From Ascaris suum (lineage: Eukaryota > Nematoda > Chromadorea > Rhabditida > Ascarididae): 64,000 bases of DNA. The stretch's first letter is position 1. Every line of letters begins with the position of its first letter. Position numbers and translations under genes: made by a program. The notes beneath the pieces are model-generated. The model had not been told where the DNA came from and searched no databases. It saw only the letters and a list, made by a program, of their open reading frames with translations. Shown here piece after piece: positions 26,841 to 38,777 of this stretch. The stretch is from NCBI GenBank assembly GCA_013433145.1, contig CM024173.1:2575101-2639100 (forward strand), written 5' to 3'.

Positions 26841-28339
26841 TAAAAATCTTTTTCAAGTCTCAGTTTTTTATAGAATATTTGACGCTTTTCTTTTTCCACT
26901 TTCAAGTACCATTTATTTCATTTATTTTTAATATTTCAATCAATACAATTTTGCTTTTTTTTGGCGAAGATCCTGAAATAAAATCCATCGATCAACACAT
27001 AAATATCTTATTTATGAGTATAAGGCTTTTTTTTTAAAAAAATCGGTTGGAAATTAACGGCGTCGAATGGTTGAAAAAAAAAGAGAGAAAAATGAAATTT
27101 TGTTTTTATAAAATGTTCCCTTGAAAAAAAAATTCTTTTTCCAGCAATAAACATTATTCAACGATTGCTATTGTTTAGTAAATTCTCAATAGCCACTGAG
27201 AGAATACCTCCTAATGAAAAATTTATGAATTTTAAGTGATGATGAATAGTGTTATATATGTATATATGAAGATGAAAGCAAATTTTACTATTGCATTAAA
27301 TATTTGCATTTAAAGTATTCTTCAACGTTTGAAATTCGATACATTTTTATATTCTTTCAAATTTGAAAATATTTGCTAATGAATAAATAATTTTTTAGCC
27401 GCTCTTATTTACTTCGTTTGAGTATCGAACATTGAACCATCTATGACTAGCAATATTATTTTCATTAAAATATTTATGCGTAGAATAAAATTTTATTTAA
27501 TTTGCGAAATATTGAATTTCATATCTGAGAGCGGTTGATGAATATAATTGGAATTGATTGATTAGATAGGACATCAAATCAATAGCATAAATTCTCATCT
27601 TCGAATTGTTCTGTTGAAAGTACTTCACATCAAACACTAATAAACAATCGGTAATTGTTTTGAAAATTGTGTCATTTAATCGAAATGCTTATTTATCTTC
27701 TATATGTAACACTTAAGGTAACAGTTGACAATTTGGATTCAGTGTTTGTAGGATGGATATTTCCGGAAACGAATATACTTTATCTGTGAGCATATGTCAT
27801 GTCTCAAAATGTGCTCATTCATTTCATTTTCAGCTTTATGCAAATCATCGCCGATTTGCTTAACAAAAAAAAACATCTTTGGTAGTAATAAAATTTGGAT
27901 GCAGCTCCGAAAATCGATCACGATTGTTTTTCGATCAAAGAATTGATCCATGAAAGAGGCTAATCGTCGACGACGTCAGTAATCCATCAATTAACATGAT
28001 CTGAGACCAAGCCAATCACAAGGATCGAGAACGACACTCAATATAGAGCACAAAGGTTAACGTCGAGTAAGAGTATTTCCAATATAGTGGCTACAAACGT
28101 ATCAGAGGGCGAATCTGCTAAAAACCAGCCTCATCATGTCGTTTGAACAACAGATTCGGTCATAAAACAATATGACGCGGATAAAATCTCATACAATTTA
28201 GTGCTTTAGTGTGTTATATCATATTTTAAGGGGTCTAATATCTATAATACGTTATTTCATACTATTAACAATAAAAAGGGTACCGAATGGTTTAATCATA
28301 GTCAAAACTTAAAAATATAAGCTGCTAAAATTGTATTGT

Positions 28340-28525
28340 AATTGAGAATATTACTGTAAAAGAACTAACTGCTTTGCAATAAGGAGCATATATCGTGAAA
28401 AATATACTTACATTACATTAGGGAATATTATTGTAAGAAATTTACTTTTACTATGTTAAGAGATATTACTATAAAAGAAATTGCTCTCATGATAGAGAGT
28501 ATAACTGCAAAAATTAAAGCACTAT
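28340..28525. repeat. Degenerate tandem repeat, units about 57 bp
   Basis: Four diverged units share a core like GAGAATATTACTGTAAAAGAA: at about 28343, 28422, 28459 and 28495 the core recurs as GGGAATATTATTGTAAGAAA, GAGATATTACTATAAAAGAA and GAGAGTATAACTGCAAAAAT. Spacing varies (about 37-79 bp). No coding potential. Confidence 0.55.
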
Positions 28526-28649
28526 AAGGCTCGTCGTCCCTTGGCTCGTCTAATTGTTCAGATCTTCTTGAGGGTCTGCACACTCTATCGAGCTCCGGTC
28601 GAGTAAATTGCGAGACAATACGGATTAAGGTGCGAACAGTTTATCACAC

Positions 28650-28930
28650 TTATACATTAAGGCAAGAAAGAAGTAAGGACTCCTTCACAAGGACGGCTTC
28701 GATCGCCTGCACGACCTTCGCCGTCAACGATCTCCTCACGCGCTCCCATGGCCAATATAAGTCCGCTCGACCTTACGAATGATGCAGCAGCCGGAATGAA
28801 TACATGAGCACATCAACCCCTTTATATCCTCCCGCTTCTACGTCAGGCTAGCCTCTTGATACATGCTGTGCGGTCGTTTGATCCGCTTGTAAGCTCTTGG
28901 CTTTCTTTAACTTACTTTGCACATTTCCGC
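28650..28930. promoter_or_regulatory. GC-rich island with a TATA-like box facing left
   Basis: Composition jumps well above the surroundings. On the minus strand GGATATAAAGG (around 28820) precedes an ATG about 85 bases further on (28747-28749) that opens a 30-codon frame. On the plus strand 28672-28788 is also open. Could be a promoter with a first exon, or a remnant of a mobile element's terminal region. Not resolvable by reading. Confidence 0.25.
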
Positions 28931-29339
28931 TTGATCTATCGCCGACTGCTCTACCTTATAGTTCTGATAAACCATCTTCTGAATGTACGATGAATGGGGC
29001 GTCTTTCAACGTTCTGAATGGAAGTTCATGAGCACGACCTTAAGGATCATATAGAGATCAAAAATGATTGATTACAAATAATTTAGTGAGAAGAGATGAA
29101 TCTCCGGAAGAGAATACTATCCAGAAAAGTTACATTCAAATAGATAATGTGTTAAGTAAGACTAGATAGATGCTCATTATTGCATGAGGTCGCACCAATG
29201 CTTTTTATTCCTCAATACAGTGAAGGTAGAAAGTTGTGGAATATTAGGACTCTCGCTTACGTGCTGATGGAAGACCACATCCAAGATGGAGCCAGCCTCT
29301 CGGCTAGCGATGCATAGGATAGAACACTGCGATTCGGGC

Positions 29340-29640
29340 GAGTGTCCGTAGTTTTCTATGAGGAAGTTGGAGAAAAAGACTGACTTTCACTGCGCATCGA
29401 GGCGGAAAGACATTTTCTTGTTGAACAGGTTTCCATCGAGCAGCGATTCGATCAGAAAGGGACTGAGGGAGAGGCGAGCGAAAGGGGAAGGAGGTAGAGA
29501 AAATGTTAAGAATTTCCTTATTCATGTGCCCACAGCACCCTACTCCCAAAGCATCGCTTTGCGCCAAACAGAGAGCTGCTTTTTATCGTTTCCTGTAGCA
29601 GTGAAGCTTGAGGTGGCTAGGAAGGCAGAGCGTATTTCCT
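29340..29640. other. GC-rich island open on both strands
   Basis: Frames of 94 codons (plus, 29358-29642) and 87 codons (minus, 29304-29567) overlap, and a third plus frame reads S-L-R-I-E-A-E-R-H-F-L-V-E-Q up to a donor-like CAG|GTTTCC at 29428. At most one can be real; nothing recognised. Confidence 0.4.
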
Positions 29641-30616
29641 GAGCTAATTTTGGCTTGGACTTTTTTCCCAAGATCTGCCAGTGTAGTGCTTTAATAGAAA
29701 ATAAACCTTGATGAGAAAGTGGCGGGAACGCGGTCGTTTCAGTCTGTCAGGTACTCTATGGTGTCTGATACTAAAATACGTTGCCTCTGAGGTATGATAA
29801 AAAAACCTTAGTATAAATAAATAATACTAATTTAGCACATATTTATAGCAATATACATTATTATCGTTGCATTACAGTAATTCACAAATATACTACAGTA
29901 TCCTACATATATCAATGCAGCTTGCGATGAAATCATTGAACAATCACAGAATGTTGCGTTGATTCTAGAAAAAAAAAACTGCTATATACAACTTGAGGTA
30001 GCCTTTTTTGCACGGTCTATTGGAAGGATTGACGCAAATGCAGCGGAATCTCAACGAGAGAAGAGATGCAACATTTTCGTTATTACTGTTAAATAGTATC
30101 CGTAATGATAAAATTTGGTTAGTGATAAAGAATTGATAAAAAAATTTTTGAATGCGAAGTAGCATGACGTCATAGGGATAGCACTGAAAAAAAAAAATCT
30201 CAACGACTGAGGAATATTACATAAAAATATTGAAATAAACGAGCAAATGATAAGTGTCATAATTATAAGCGCTCAACTCGAAAAGTTTTCAGTTGAATTT
30301 CTTATTTATTGAGCACCAATAACTGTCTTTTTTTTTCCTGAAGAGACCACCTGCACTTTTCCACTGGGACTATTTGTCACTGAATAACCATGTGTTCTTC
30401 TATTGTTTTCATTGTTCATTGTTCGCTTTCGACATTATTGCAGTATATCATTACATACCATGGTGACCATATTTCGAACTTATCGCATCAATGCTAAACT
30501 TTACGAGTTGGAAAGTTTTTCTCTCTGAATTGATGTATTCGAGAGCTGAGGTCAAGACGAGATGAGATGAGCTCACAATTTGACCTTCAAAGGTTGGAAT
30601 TTTCGATTTTTTTTTT

Positions 30617-30630
30617 GGGGGGGGGGGGGG
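30617..30630 (+). repeat. Poly-T/poly-G junction (T10 G14)
   Basis: Ten T directly followed by fourteen G. Confidence 0.95.
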
Positions 30631-31149
30631 AATAGTATTTTTTGTGTTCTCAAGCAACAGTGGTGTCCGCGTGAACGTTGATGACCATCTGGTAGATTTG
30701 AAAGATAGGTACTTCGCGCTCTCGAGGAACGGAGTCCTGCAGGCCTATCTATAAGAGAGGGGGAGGGGAGGGTGGGGTGAAAGTTCCCATTTCAAAAGTA
30801 GTACTTTTTAGAGTCTCCACGCCTTAAAATGCAATCATATGAATTTGAGATAAAAAGACGATTTGATAGTTTCTAATGTAAGCATATTAAAATGTAGTGA
30901 TACAATTTTTAGCAAGAAAGTTGGCACTTTTATCTGTACTCATAATCTTTTGGTGCAACTTTATTTTGGGCCACACAGCTATGCTCAAGTTTAACAAGGA
31001 GTTTGGACTATGCCCAAGTTTGTCTCTAAAACGAAAATTTGACGTTTAATAAAAAAAAAAATTGAGATTGGCGTTCATTTCTATGTGAAATGAGGTGTTG
31101 AAAAATCAGAAGCAAACGAAACGTGGATAATAATTGCCTCCTGCTGATC

Positions 31150-31300
31150 GATAAAGAAGGTGTTTCAAGATGCGATCTCATATCGAGTTTTGTGTTCGCC
31201 GACAAAATGGCGCCAAACGAGTCCCGTCCGAAATTTGAATCTCATCAAACCGGACTGAGTACACTCGAAAGCGAACTATTGAAGCTATTAAGCATCACGC
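31150..31300 (+). CDS. Unidentified gene, 5' segment
   Basis: Part of a 124-codon open frame (31123-31497). The internal ATG at 31207 begins M-A-P-N-E-S-R-P-K-F-E-S-H-Q-T-G-L-S-T-L, then L-E-S-E-L-L-K-L-L. Left boundary not determined; a second frame from ATG 31170 is open for 22 codons. A donor-like GTAATG at 31301 would end it in phase 1 and fits an acceptor at 31408; the alternative acceptor at 31415 (TTCAG) needs the other frame. Confidence 0.35.
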
Positions 31301-32917
31301 GTAATGCCCCACCAATTCTGCCATCCTTATACTTGCTGTCTCTTCACACTTGCTTTCTTGCCATTTGCATAAGTTGGCGGTCAAGATTGTTTATCGCTCG
31401 AAAAGAGTGTTCAGTAAAGCGAATCTTGATCCCATTGTTGAATTCTTCAAACAACAGCTTTACGATTGGAGGGAGGAGGAGGTCGAATGCGTATTGAGAT
31501 GGGGCATGAAAAAGCAATCAAATGAGTAGCCGAATACGCAGGTGCTTGTGAGGTATACCGGCAATTATTTTATAAAACATAACTAACCATTCGACAACTA
31601 CACATCACTGTATACGAGCGGGACAGTTTGCATCCATTTGCACTGAGCGGTCACTTAGTGGTCATCGATGGCTCGCATCTGCACCTGAGCCATCAACAAA
31701 GTATGATGAGTACAAAATTCAAATGCATTGAATGTTCGAGCCGCACAAATATTGAAAGAAACAATTCTTTTCTAATGTTGTGATGATCTTTTTCTTTTAC
31801 TATTACTATGAGAGTATTTATCACTTGCCATAAGCATTTACCGACGAGGATATCTAAACATCGAGCAATGGATTTTTCTTACTCATTGGCACGGAAGAAG
31901 ATTGATCGAGTAAGCAATTCCACGTGTTAACATCAACGAGTCGACTCGTCTTGCCAAAGTTATTCGTAATGATTATCATGATGTGGAAAAAAATTGTCCG
32001 AATTATTTCATTGTCTTTCAAATGAAACTAATTATCTAATGCATATTTAAATGGGGGAAAAAAAACTCAATTGAACCCCTGCAAGAGTTATTTTATTTGT
32101 CTTAATGAAAATTTCCATATAAATTCAAATCGGAAGTGGGAATAGGCTTGATTTAGAGTCATATTTATGAGAGATGACATGAAAATATCGAAGCTGAGCT
32201 ATGAAATATGACGAGATCAAGCATAACTCGGATATTCCTCTTGAAGAAGCCTGATTAATGAGAGAAGAATTACCCATTCCTATCTTTCTACCATCCCTTA
32301 TTCACATAATTTTACAGTAAATAAAATATTTCAAAATTGATCCTCTCCGTTTGATTTAGATATTTTATAAATTCAAGGTAATTATTTACACCTCGGGTAA
32401 TTATTTATACCTCTAGGTAATTATTTATACCTCTAGGTAATTGTTTATACCTTTAAACAATTACAACATCGAGTACTACCTTCAGATGTTTTCTGAGTAT
32501 TAATTAATGAGCCGAAGAATTGTGAATTTTTATGAAGAAATGAAAGACAATCATTTGGCGTATTTACTCGTCGCGTGTTGCTTGTATCGATCCGAGAAAA
32601 TGCTTGATACGATCGCAAAAGTCCATAAATTGGCGGCTTGTTGATGTGCAACCAGCTGGCACGTACTTTATTATCGCGATCTTTTGTTGTGTTGTCGATT
32701 TAGGCAGCAAAATAGATGTACACCTGCATCTGCCTTATAGAGAGCATTCTCTATATAGTGCATTGAAGTGTATTACAATTTCTGGGCGATCAGGTAATCA
32801 TCCTACGCACATAGAGCCGTTTTCAAGTGAAGAGAGCTACTATTTGCCTATTATTCACAGATCGGACGATTGCTGCTCATTAGCGTTTTCAAGAAATATT
32901 TTGATGAACTCTCATGA
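31150..32917 (+). CDS. Unidentified multi-exon gene (live or decaying), span
   Basis: Segments approximately 31150-31300, 31415-31525, 31627-31700, 31813-31909, 32512-32639, 32704-32793 and 32835-32917 join in phase and end at TGA. The product would be roughly 240 residues, mostly amphipathic helix, without signal peptide or clear membrane span, perhaps a helical-repeat protein. I do not recognise the family. Donors GTAAGC, GTAATC, GTATGA and GTAATG are good; acceptors CGGGACAG, GATTTAG and TTCAG are fair; TATGAG, AATGAG and GAAGAG are poor. Introns are 41-602 bp, much smaller than in the other two genes. An alternative reading is a former gene with frameshifts: at 31526 a one-base shift also continues protein-like as V-A-E-Y-A-G-A-C-E-V-Y-R-Q-L-F-Y. 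Coding origin is likely; intactness is uncertain. Confidence 0.45.
31415..31525 (+). CDS. Unidentified gene, helical segment rich in E, K and W
   Basis: Follows GTGTTCAG. Encodes N-L-D-P-I-V-E-F-F-K-Q-Q-L-Y-D-W and then E-E-E-V-E-C-V-L-R-W-G-M-K-K, a strongly helical and protein-like stretch. Exit at GA|GTAGCC in phase 2. The same frame is open upstream to about 31307, so the left boundary may be earlier (for example after ATAAG at 31373). Confidence 0.45.
31627..31909 (+). CDS. Unidentified gene, two middle exons
   Basis: Exons 31627-31700 (after GGGACAG, donor GTATGA) and 31813-31909 (after TATGAG, donor GTAAGC). They encode L-H-P-F-A-L-S-G-H-L-V-V-I-D-G-S-H-L-H-L, then L-A-I-S-I-Y-R-R-G-Y-L-N-I-E-Q-W-I-F-L-T and H-W-H-G-R-R-L-I. 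Phases 2/1 and 1/2 match both neighbours. Confidence 0.4.
32376..32455 (+). repeat. Minisatellite, 20-bp unit x4
   Basis: Four contiguous copies of GGTAATTATTTATACCTCTA with a few substitutions, between two exons of the unidentified gene. Confidence 0.95.
32512..32639 (+). CDS. Unidentified gene, helical exon
   Basis: Enters in phase 2 after AATGAG and encodes R-R-I-V-N-F-Y-E-E-M-K-D-N-H-L-A-Y-L-L-V and then C-L-Y-R-S-E-K-M-L-D-T-I-A-K-V-H-K-L-A-A. The frame also opens with ATG at 32506 and would stop at 32645 if not spliced, so a separate 45-residue ORF is the alternative. Confidence 0.4.
32704..32917 (+). CDS. Unidentified gene, last two exons
   Basis: Exon 32704-32793 (after CGATTTAG, donor CAG|GTAATC) and exon 32835-32917, ending in TGA, separated by a possible 41-bp intron. 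The last encodes L-L-F-A-Y-Y-S-Q-I-G-R-L-L-L-I-S-V-F-K-K then Y-F-D-E-L-S. Without the intron, a different frame stays open to TAG at about 32936, so the 3' end has two competing models. Confidence 0.35.
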
Positions 32918-33848
32918 AAACGATGAAAGAGGCTAGCAGTAAACATTAGCATCTAACTGCGATCAAAAGGTGATGAGTTAGCGTTAGCTGAAGCTATTGC
33001 TTCAGCTCGAGCTATAAATCTCTAGCTCCATAGCTAAAAAATATTTAAAAAAAAATACAAATCGAGTAATTCAAATGAAGAAGACTTATAATTTGTGCAT
33101 TTTTTTTTGATTCATTGCTTTTTCCCGCGTGTTTCGTTTCTTTGTTTCTCAACATCGAAACGCACCAATTTCCCGTTGCGATGGTGAAATTTGTTTGTGT
33201 GGGTGGAGTTTCATTGTCGTTTTGAAATATTCCTCGCTAAGTTGGAGTTTTTTTTAAAAGTAATGCTTATATTGACTCTTACATAAATATATTCATATAT
33301 TATTGACGTTTTTTTTTTGTTGAAAATTGTGATAGCAAAAAATTATATATGTTAGGGTATATATGATATCGTGTAAATATGACTGATCCTATTGAACTAC
33401 TGCATTTCTTCTCCATTGATTAATTTTCTTTTGTTTGGCCGATCTTAGGCAATGAATAAAGCGAAATTATTTAGGTTGGTTAAAGTAAGGCTAAGGCGAA
33501 ACGAAAACATTTGTTGATGATCAAAAATGGACAACAACAAGAAGCTTGTGTGGGCCATATTTCATAGATTGGCTGACTCATTCTAGCTAGTTGGCTCGTT
33601 CGCATCAGCTGTCAACTTTGTATCCCTACCGATATTTTTGTTGTTGTTTGTTGTGTTGTTGTGTTGTTTTTTTTGCTGTATTTTCAGTTAGTATATATCG
33701 CGATGTAATCAAACGCGAATTATTAAAGCGTTTTATTTCAACTTTAAATTCTTTTCTTCTATGTTTCAATCTTATTGAAACAAAGCACCAAACTTATCTC
33801 TCAATGTTCAATCGTTTTTCCGTTTGCGTTCAGCAGTTATCAACGGAT

Positions 33849-33864
33849 GGGGGGGGGGGGGGGG
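33849..33864 (+). repeat. Poly-G tract, 16 nt
   Basis: Sixteen G followed by TCATTATTAGG. Confidence 0.95.
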
Positions 33865-34869
33865 TCATTATTAGGCATAAGTTGCCGGTGAAAAAAAAAA
33901 GAGAGGGATTATCCTTTACATTAAACGCTCGCCTATTTTATTTATTCCATTGCCAATAATTAGTGATGAGAAAATCTTTTTTTTTTTTGCTTGTTTAGCA
34001 AAAATATTTATTATTATTTGAATATCAACTAATTCATCGAGTTTGTTTCTTTTCCTCCTTCTCTCATTTCTTTTATTTTCTTCCTCATTAGCGAAAAATA
34101 ACTGCAAAGAAAATCCGATATTTTATTGGCATTCGTGTTGAAAATTTTCAAAAGATTTGTTCATTGTAGTGAAATTTTTTCCGCTTAAAGGTAATTTTCT
34201 ATTTTTTTAGCCAGAAATTCCGAAACCGGAACTTTTTTTCCTTAGCATCCTAAACCTTTCTCCGGTGACTCCTCGATCAGAATGATCATAGGCTTTTCCA
34301 ACAACTCTTGAGTTCACTAATCTTGTAGGACCTTTAACTTTTAATATACGTCTTATAGTCTAGAATAAAATAGATATATTTCCTAGCTGAGATGAAGCAG
34401 TGACGTTTTGCGATCTCTTCGATTCCTTAACATTCAAGGATCGTTGCAATTCTATTATGATGATGGCGTATAATTTCCGATGAGGGGGAGGGGGGAGGGG
34501 GGAACTCTCAATTATAAGGTTAGACGAACAATATAGTCGAAAAAAGAGGTGTTATTAAACCATTTCCGATAGACTAACCAAGACGTAGTGAGTCAAATTT
34601 TACAATTTACACCTAAATCGGATAGAAGTGTGAGGTAATTGTTAAGGTAACATATATAGTATAATTCTTCTAAGAATTAGGCAAGAAATTACAAATCGGC
34701 CACATTCAAGTCAAGTTATCGGCCACAAACGTTGCGAGTAATCGTGATGTACTCTGGTATACAGGATGTCAAGACGCTTCCTGGAGCAACAGAGACATAA
34801 TGAACCACTACGTTTTACTATATTCACATAATTTGCATATGGTTGCATATTAAGCGAAATGGTTTACAG

Positions 34870-35390
34870 GATGTTCACTAGTGCATCTGACCCAATGCTG
34901 ACCCACTGCTTTGGTCTTCAAGCCAGAAAAGATTATTCGGGCGCACCGTATTGCTGTTATTTTAGCGATCAAATTGTCGCGGAAGGACGGAGATAGCAGT
35001 AACAAATGAGGGCGACGAATGGCCTCAGCCGAGGGATGATCGGACGGATATTCGGGAGAGAACACAGACTAACCGGAGCTGGTTTTAGATCTCGGTGCAC
35101 GGCACCCTCATTCCATAACTCTAATTACGTTGTTTGCAGCACGCGAACATTCGAATTGCGGGCGTTGTCACCTGATGGTGTGCTCTCAGGTGCGCACATT
35201 TCGTCGGCTACCCACTTGCTGGTGCCCCAAATTCGTAGTCGATCGACCGTATCGTGCAAAACCACGATCCCCCTTCACATACACATTACCAGTCGGTCAC
35301 GACACAACGCGATTGACAACGTTTCATCTCCATAGAGCACCTAAACGAGCATGGTGGCTTCTGCCAAGCGTCACCTAGAGCATAATTTCA
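34870..35390. other. GC-rich island with competing coding frames
   Basis: After a GGTTTACAG acceptor at 34869 one plus frame reads M-F-T-S-A-S-D-P-M-L-T-H-C-F-G-L-Q-A-R-K. Another (34899-35009) reads K-P-E-K-I-I-R-A-H-R-I-A-V-I-L. After TTGTTTGCAG at 35140 a frame runs to a TAG at about 35378 with N-C-G-R-C-H-L-M-V-C-S-Q and a later C-W-C-P-K-F-V-V-D-R, zinc-ligand-like cysteines. The minus strand is open at 34850-35065. Possibly a multi-exon gene or element fragment; I cannot choose a frame. Confidence 0.3.
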
Positions 35391-36124
35391 CGAAATGTCT
35401 CTAAAGCGTTACTAATTTGACTATATGCAAGACTAATAGATATGAGCGTTTCCTCCGTCGTCTAACACATACCTAGCAGACGACAGTTTGGAGGATATAA
35501 ATAATGCTCTATCTGGTCAAGTAACAAAAACAGCCTACAAAATAGGTGCAATAAAATCGTTTCGAATGTGGAACGATGAGGTCGACCAACGTGAAAATTC
35601 TAACGAACGCACCGACTCGACAGAGATAGCTCTCGTCATTTACTAACGAAAAGATTCTAATGTGTATATTTCGATGTGTGCTCAATCATTTCAATAATCT
35701 AAGTGACTTAAGAGTTAGTGTTGATACCAATGCAATAAATAGTGCATAAAATCTAGGCTCTAAGGTAAGATATGCCCTCAAAATTTATGCCATAACACAT
35801 CTATATGTCATAGAAGAGAGGTATAGCTGATGGTATTGTTCTCTCCTACCCCCCCCCCCTCCCCCTCTCTCCCTCCATATTGCTTCATCACTTCCGTTGA
35901 CAGCATCGCGAATTGCAACACATGGACCACCTACGGATATTTGATAGGTTCTTGTTTCAAAACAATTTCGTTTGAGCGTCGAAAACCCCTATTCGCTCCA
36001 TTATATCACTTTTGCGATATTTATTCAACAGTTGCGAACGTTTGTGAACGCATGAAATTATGAGGTTCGTTCTTTATGTGCATTTGCACACATGTTTTTC
36101 GCCTTTCCTTCTCTCGTTAAATTC

Positions 36125-36200
36125 AGCTCGAACTGAATGTTAAGCTCGAACTGAACGTTGAGCTCGAACTACTGTTATAAGACACGAACTCGGCTCATAA
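36125..36200 (+). repeat. Degenerate AGCTCGAACT repeat
   Basis: Three copies of a unit like AGCTCGAACTGAAYGTT, 19-21 bp apart, then a weaker copy. Intergenic. Confidence 0.6.
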
Positions 36201-36839
36201 CTTTTGCAGCACCTCCATAAGGAAATGTTTTAAGTTTATCTCCTCTCTTTTGGGGAATTACATTCGAGACTTATACAACCTCATTCATAAACATAAAAAT
36301 TGAGCCTACAGTGTTTAAAACGGAAGAGGGTTTCTCTCTTTTTTTTGCCAACTGCAGCAAAAGTAAACAGAATTTCAAGCGTATGAAATGTTGCCTAAAA
36401 ATATTTCTGAGTGATGTCATCTCTTCCGTATGAGTCATCGTTTTCACTCTCATAGAAGATGGGAGGAGGATCGGAAGGGGTGGAAGGGAAGGGCATGTTA
36501 CTTGCAATTTAAACGTTTACAAGTTATTTTGAAGCTCATTATGGATAAAATCTTGAAATTTGAGCAATATGCTCGCCACTGAGAATATCTTTGTTGTCGA
36601 AAATGGTTGTGATGACTATTTTGGAATGCTCTCACTAAATACATGAATTTCTCTAGGTGTTAGCCCGTAAACGACATCCTTGTTGAGATGCTTATTGGTG
36701 TCCTCCCACCGCTTCTCTAGTCCCCACCACCTACCACCCCCCCCCCTCCCATCGTACATCTGAGTGTGCTGAATAAGCACATAAGTGCACTAATATCCTC
36801 CCCTCGTTGAGTATTTATATGTAGATAAGCCGGTAGTAA

Positions 36840-37060
36840 CCCGAAATCACCCAGCCAGCCGGCGTTCACCATGCGATCAGCCGCTGTGCGTAGTGTTGCT
36901 GTATGCACACGCGTTGTGCTTTTGCGCTGTGCACATTGGTTCACATTTGCACACACGAATGTCGCATTCACTACACCGTACCCCTTTGCTCTTTGCCACT
37001 CTTCAACCCCCCACTCCTGACAGCTGTGATCTCGTAATTGCGTATCTCTACGCTCGAACA
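36840..37060. other. GC-rich island
   Basis: Raised GC with many GTGC/GCAC and CACAC words. Open on both strands (minus 36717-37100, plus 36893-37096). The minus product has low-complexity G runs from the adjacent poly-C tract, so it is not credible as a gene. Regulatory sequence is a guess. Confidence 0.35.
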
Positions 37061-38777
37061 ACCAATGAAAAACATTTTTTTTTTTGCTCACGATGAACAT
37101 AGAGCTTTCGAGAGGATAGAAAAGGAATAAAGGGACAGGTGGAGGGGGGAGGAATCATTACTATATCATCAACATTTCTAATAAATCGGGTATTTGCGAT
37201 AGAGGAGCATAGGAATTTCTATAAGTGCAATTATAAGGCATGAGATTATGATTGCTTATCGAAGATTTCAAGAAAGAGATCCATAATTTCAGAGGATAGG
37301 AGAGGAATTATGTTATGGTTTTATGCCGAAAACTGAGGATCGCTATGACTTCAATTTATGTGCATCGCTATCACTTTATAAGCGAAATGAGAATCTTGTG
37401 GAAGTGAAGCATGAAATCGCAGACAGCTGGGCTTAATAGCAAATGATGACGCCCTCATACAATGTTTTTCTCAAAGCTTTCAGTATGAACTTGGTCGATC
37501 GTTGTGTACATCTGTATTTGAGGTGTGTCATACGATATTGTGGCGACCCGGGAATTTCCAAGCCTTGAGAATTTCGTTCGGGAAAATTCATGTTTTCCTT
37601 GGATCATTCAAATTAAGGCTGTTTTAAACGGAAGTAGCACATGAATGATCATATGGATATTCACAGTACACTTACAGATTATTGGACAACAATCTAATAA
37701 ATTTGCATGAATTGAAATTTCATCAAATCTCATGAGGGGTTTCCTCGCTTCTTTCGTCATTGTGATAGAGAAAGATATTTTTGCTATACAATAAATAAAT
37801 GTTCGTTGTGCTAAGATTGACGTATACATTCTCGAGGATTCTTAATTGTATTTTTATTTTTGTGGTTATTAAGGAGGATAAAATGAGAATATAAGACTTT
37901 CATATGTGTTTGTGTAAGATTTATTCTCCACTTCGGCTTCTATATTTGAATTTGATATGAGAAATACATCAATTTTATCGAATTTTCATCACACTTTGTA
38001 AATTTCGACAAAAAAATCGAGGAGCGTCTTACTTATGACGTCGAATAAAAACACGGAAATCGATCATATTTGATCGATTGAACAAGAGCGATTGCTTCGT
38101 CTTATATATTATAAATCGAACCACTGATACGACTTATATAGCAAATTATGTCTGTATATGTCTGTGCATCATCAAACAATTGGTTAGTGTTTGATGATGG
38201 CAAAGTATTTACCTTTTATTTTATTCTCTAATTTTTTTTCCTCTACGATATTTTAACCTCATTAAACGGAAGTAACGAAATTAGAGTTCAATTCTACACG
38301 ATGATCTCTGGATGTGCTAGTTTTAATCAACTTTGCCATAATTTAACACTGCTATTTTCATAATGAAGATGGATCGCCGGAATATTTTTCTTTTCCGGCA
38401 AGCAACCGTTGATTAGACAGAATTTATGTGCCTTTGTAAATTAATTTCGCGAAAACGTACCTTGTGGCGACGTCATATTTGTGTATACGTATGTATTTGT
38501 GTGTGTCTATCTATTCGATAGTTTCATTTTCGTTGGAATTTGCTTGTGAAATGTGATCAATATAATCTACAATATAGGATGACCTTTGACCTGTGGACCA
38601 CGGAAGAAATTCAATTAAATTGTGAATTGTTCCCTTAGAGATCGCAGTCTCTAATTTCTGAAAAGAAAAAAAAACCATACATAAAGGGAATTTTTTTCGT
38701 ATATTCCATGTAGTTTTTCGTTTTATATAAAAACGAAACTTCTTTATACGAAAGATTCGGTCGAGCGATCGAATCAT

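Larger units (their letters stand above)
22087..31122. other. AT-rich intergenic region with scattered repeats
   Basis: No gene assigned. Holds possible receptor remnants (25262-25511), degenerate tandem units (28340-28525), a C12-A10 homopolymer pair (26819-26840), GC-rich islands at about 28650-28930 and 29340-29640, and a small open segment at 23464-23502 (ATG GAT GGA ATC..., donor-like GTTAAT) that could be a stray exon. The rest shows nothing recognisable. Confidence 0.6.

Noticed and set aside
30960..31040. CCCAAGTTTG-like words resembling the nematode SL1 leader
   Set aside because: The match is partial (GCCCAAGTTTG and GCTCAAGTTTA), lacks the leader start, a proper donor and an Sm-site context.
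36717..37100. 127-codon minus ORF ending in a glycine-rich tail
   Set aside because: The G-rich tail is the poly-C tract read backwards; the rest covers a GC-rich island open on both strands, with no splice or domain support.
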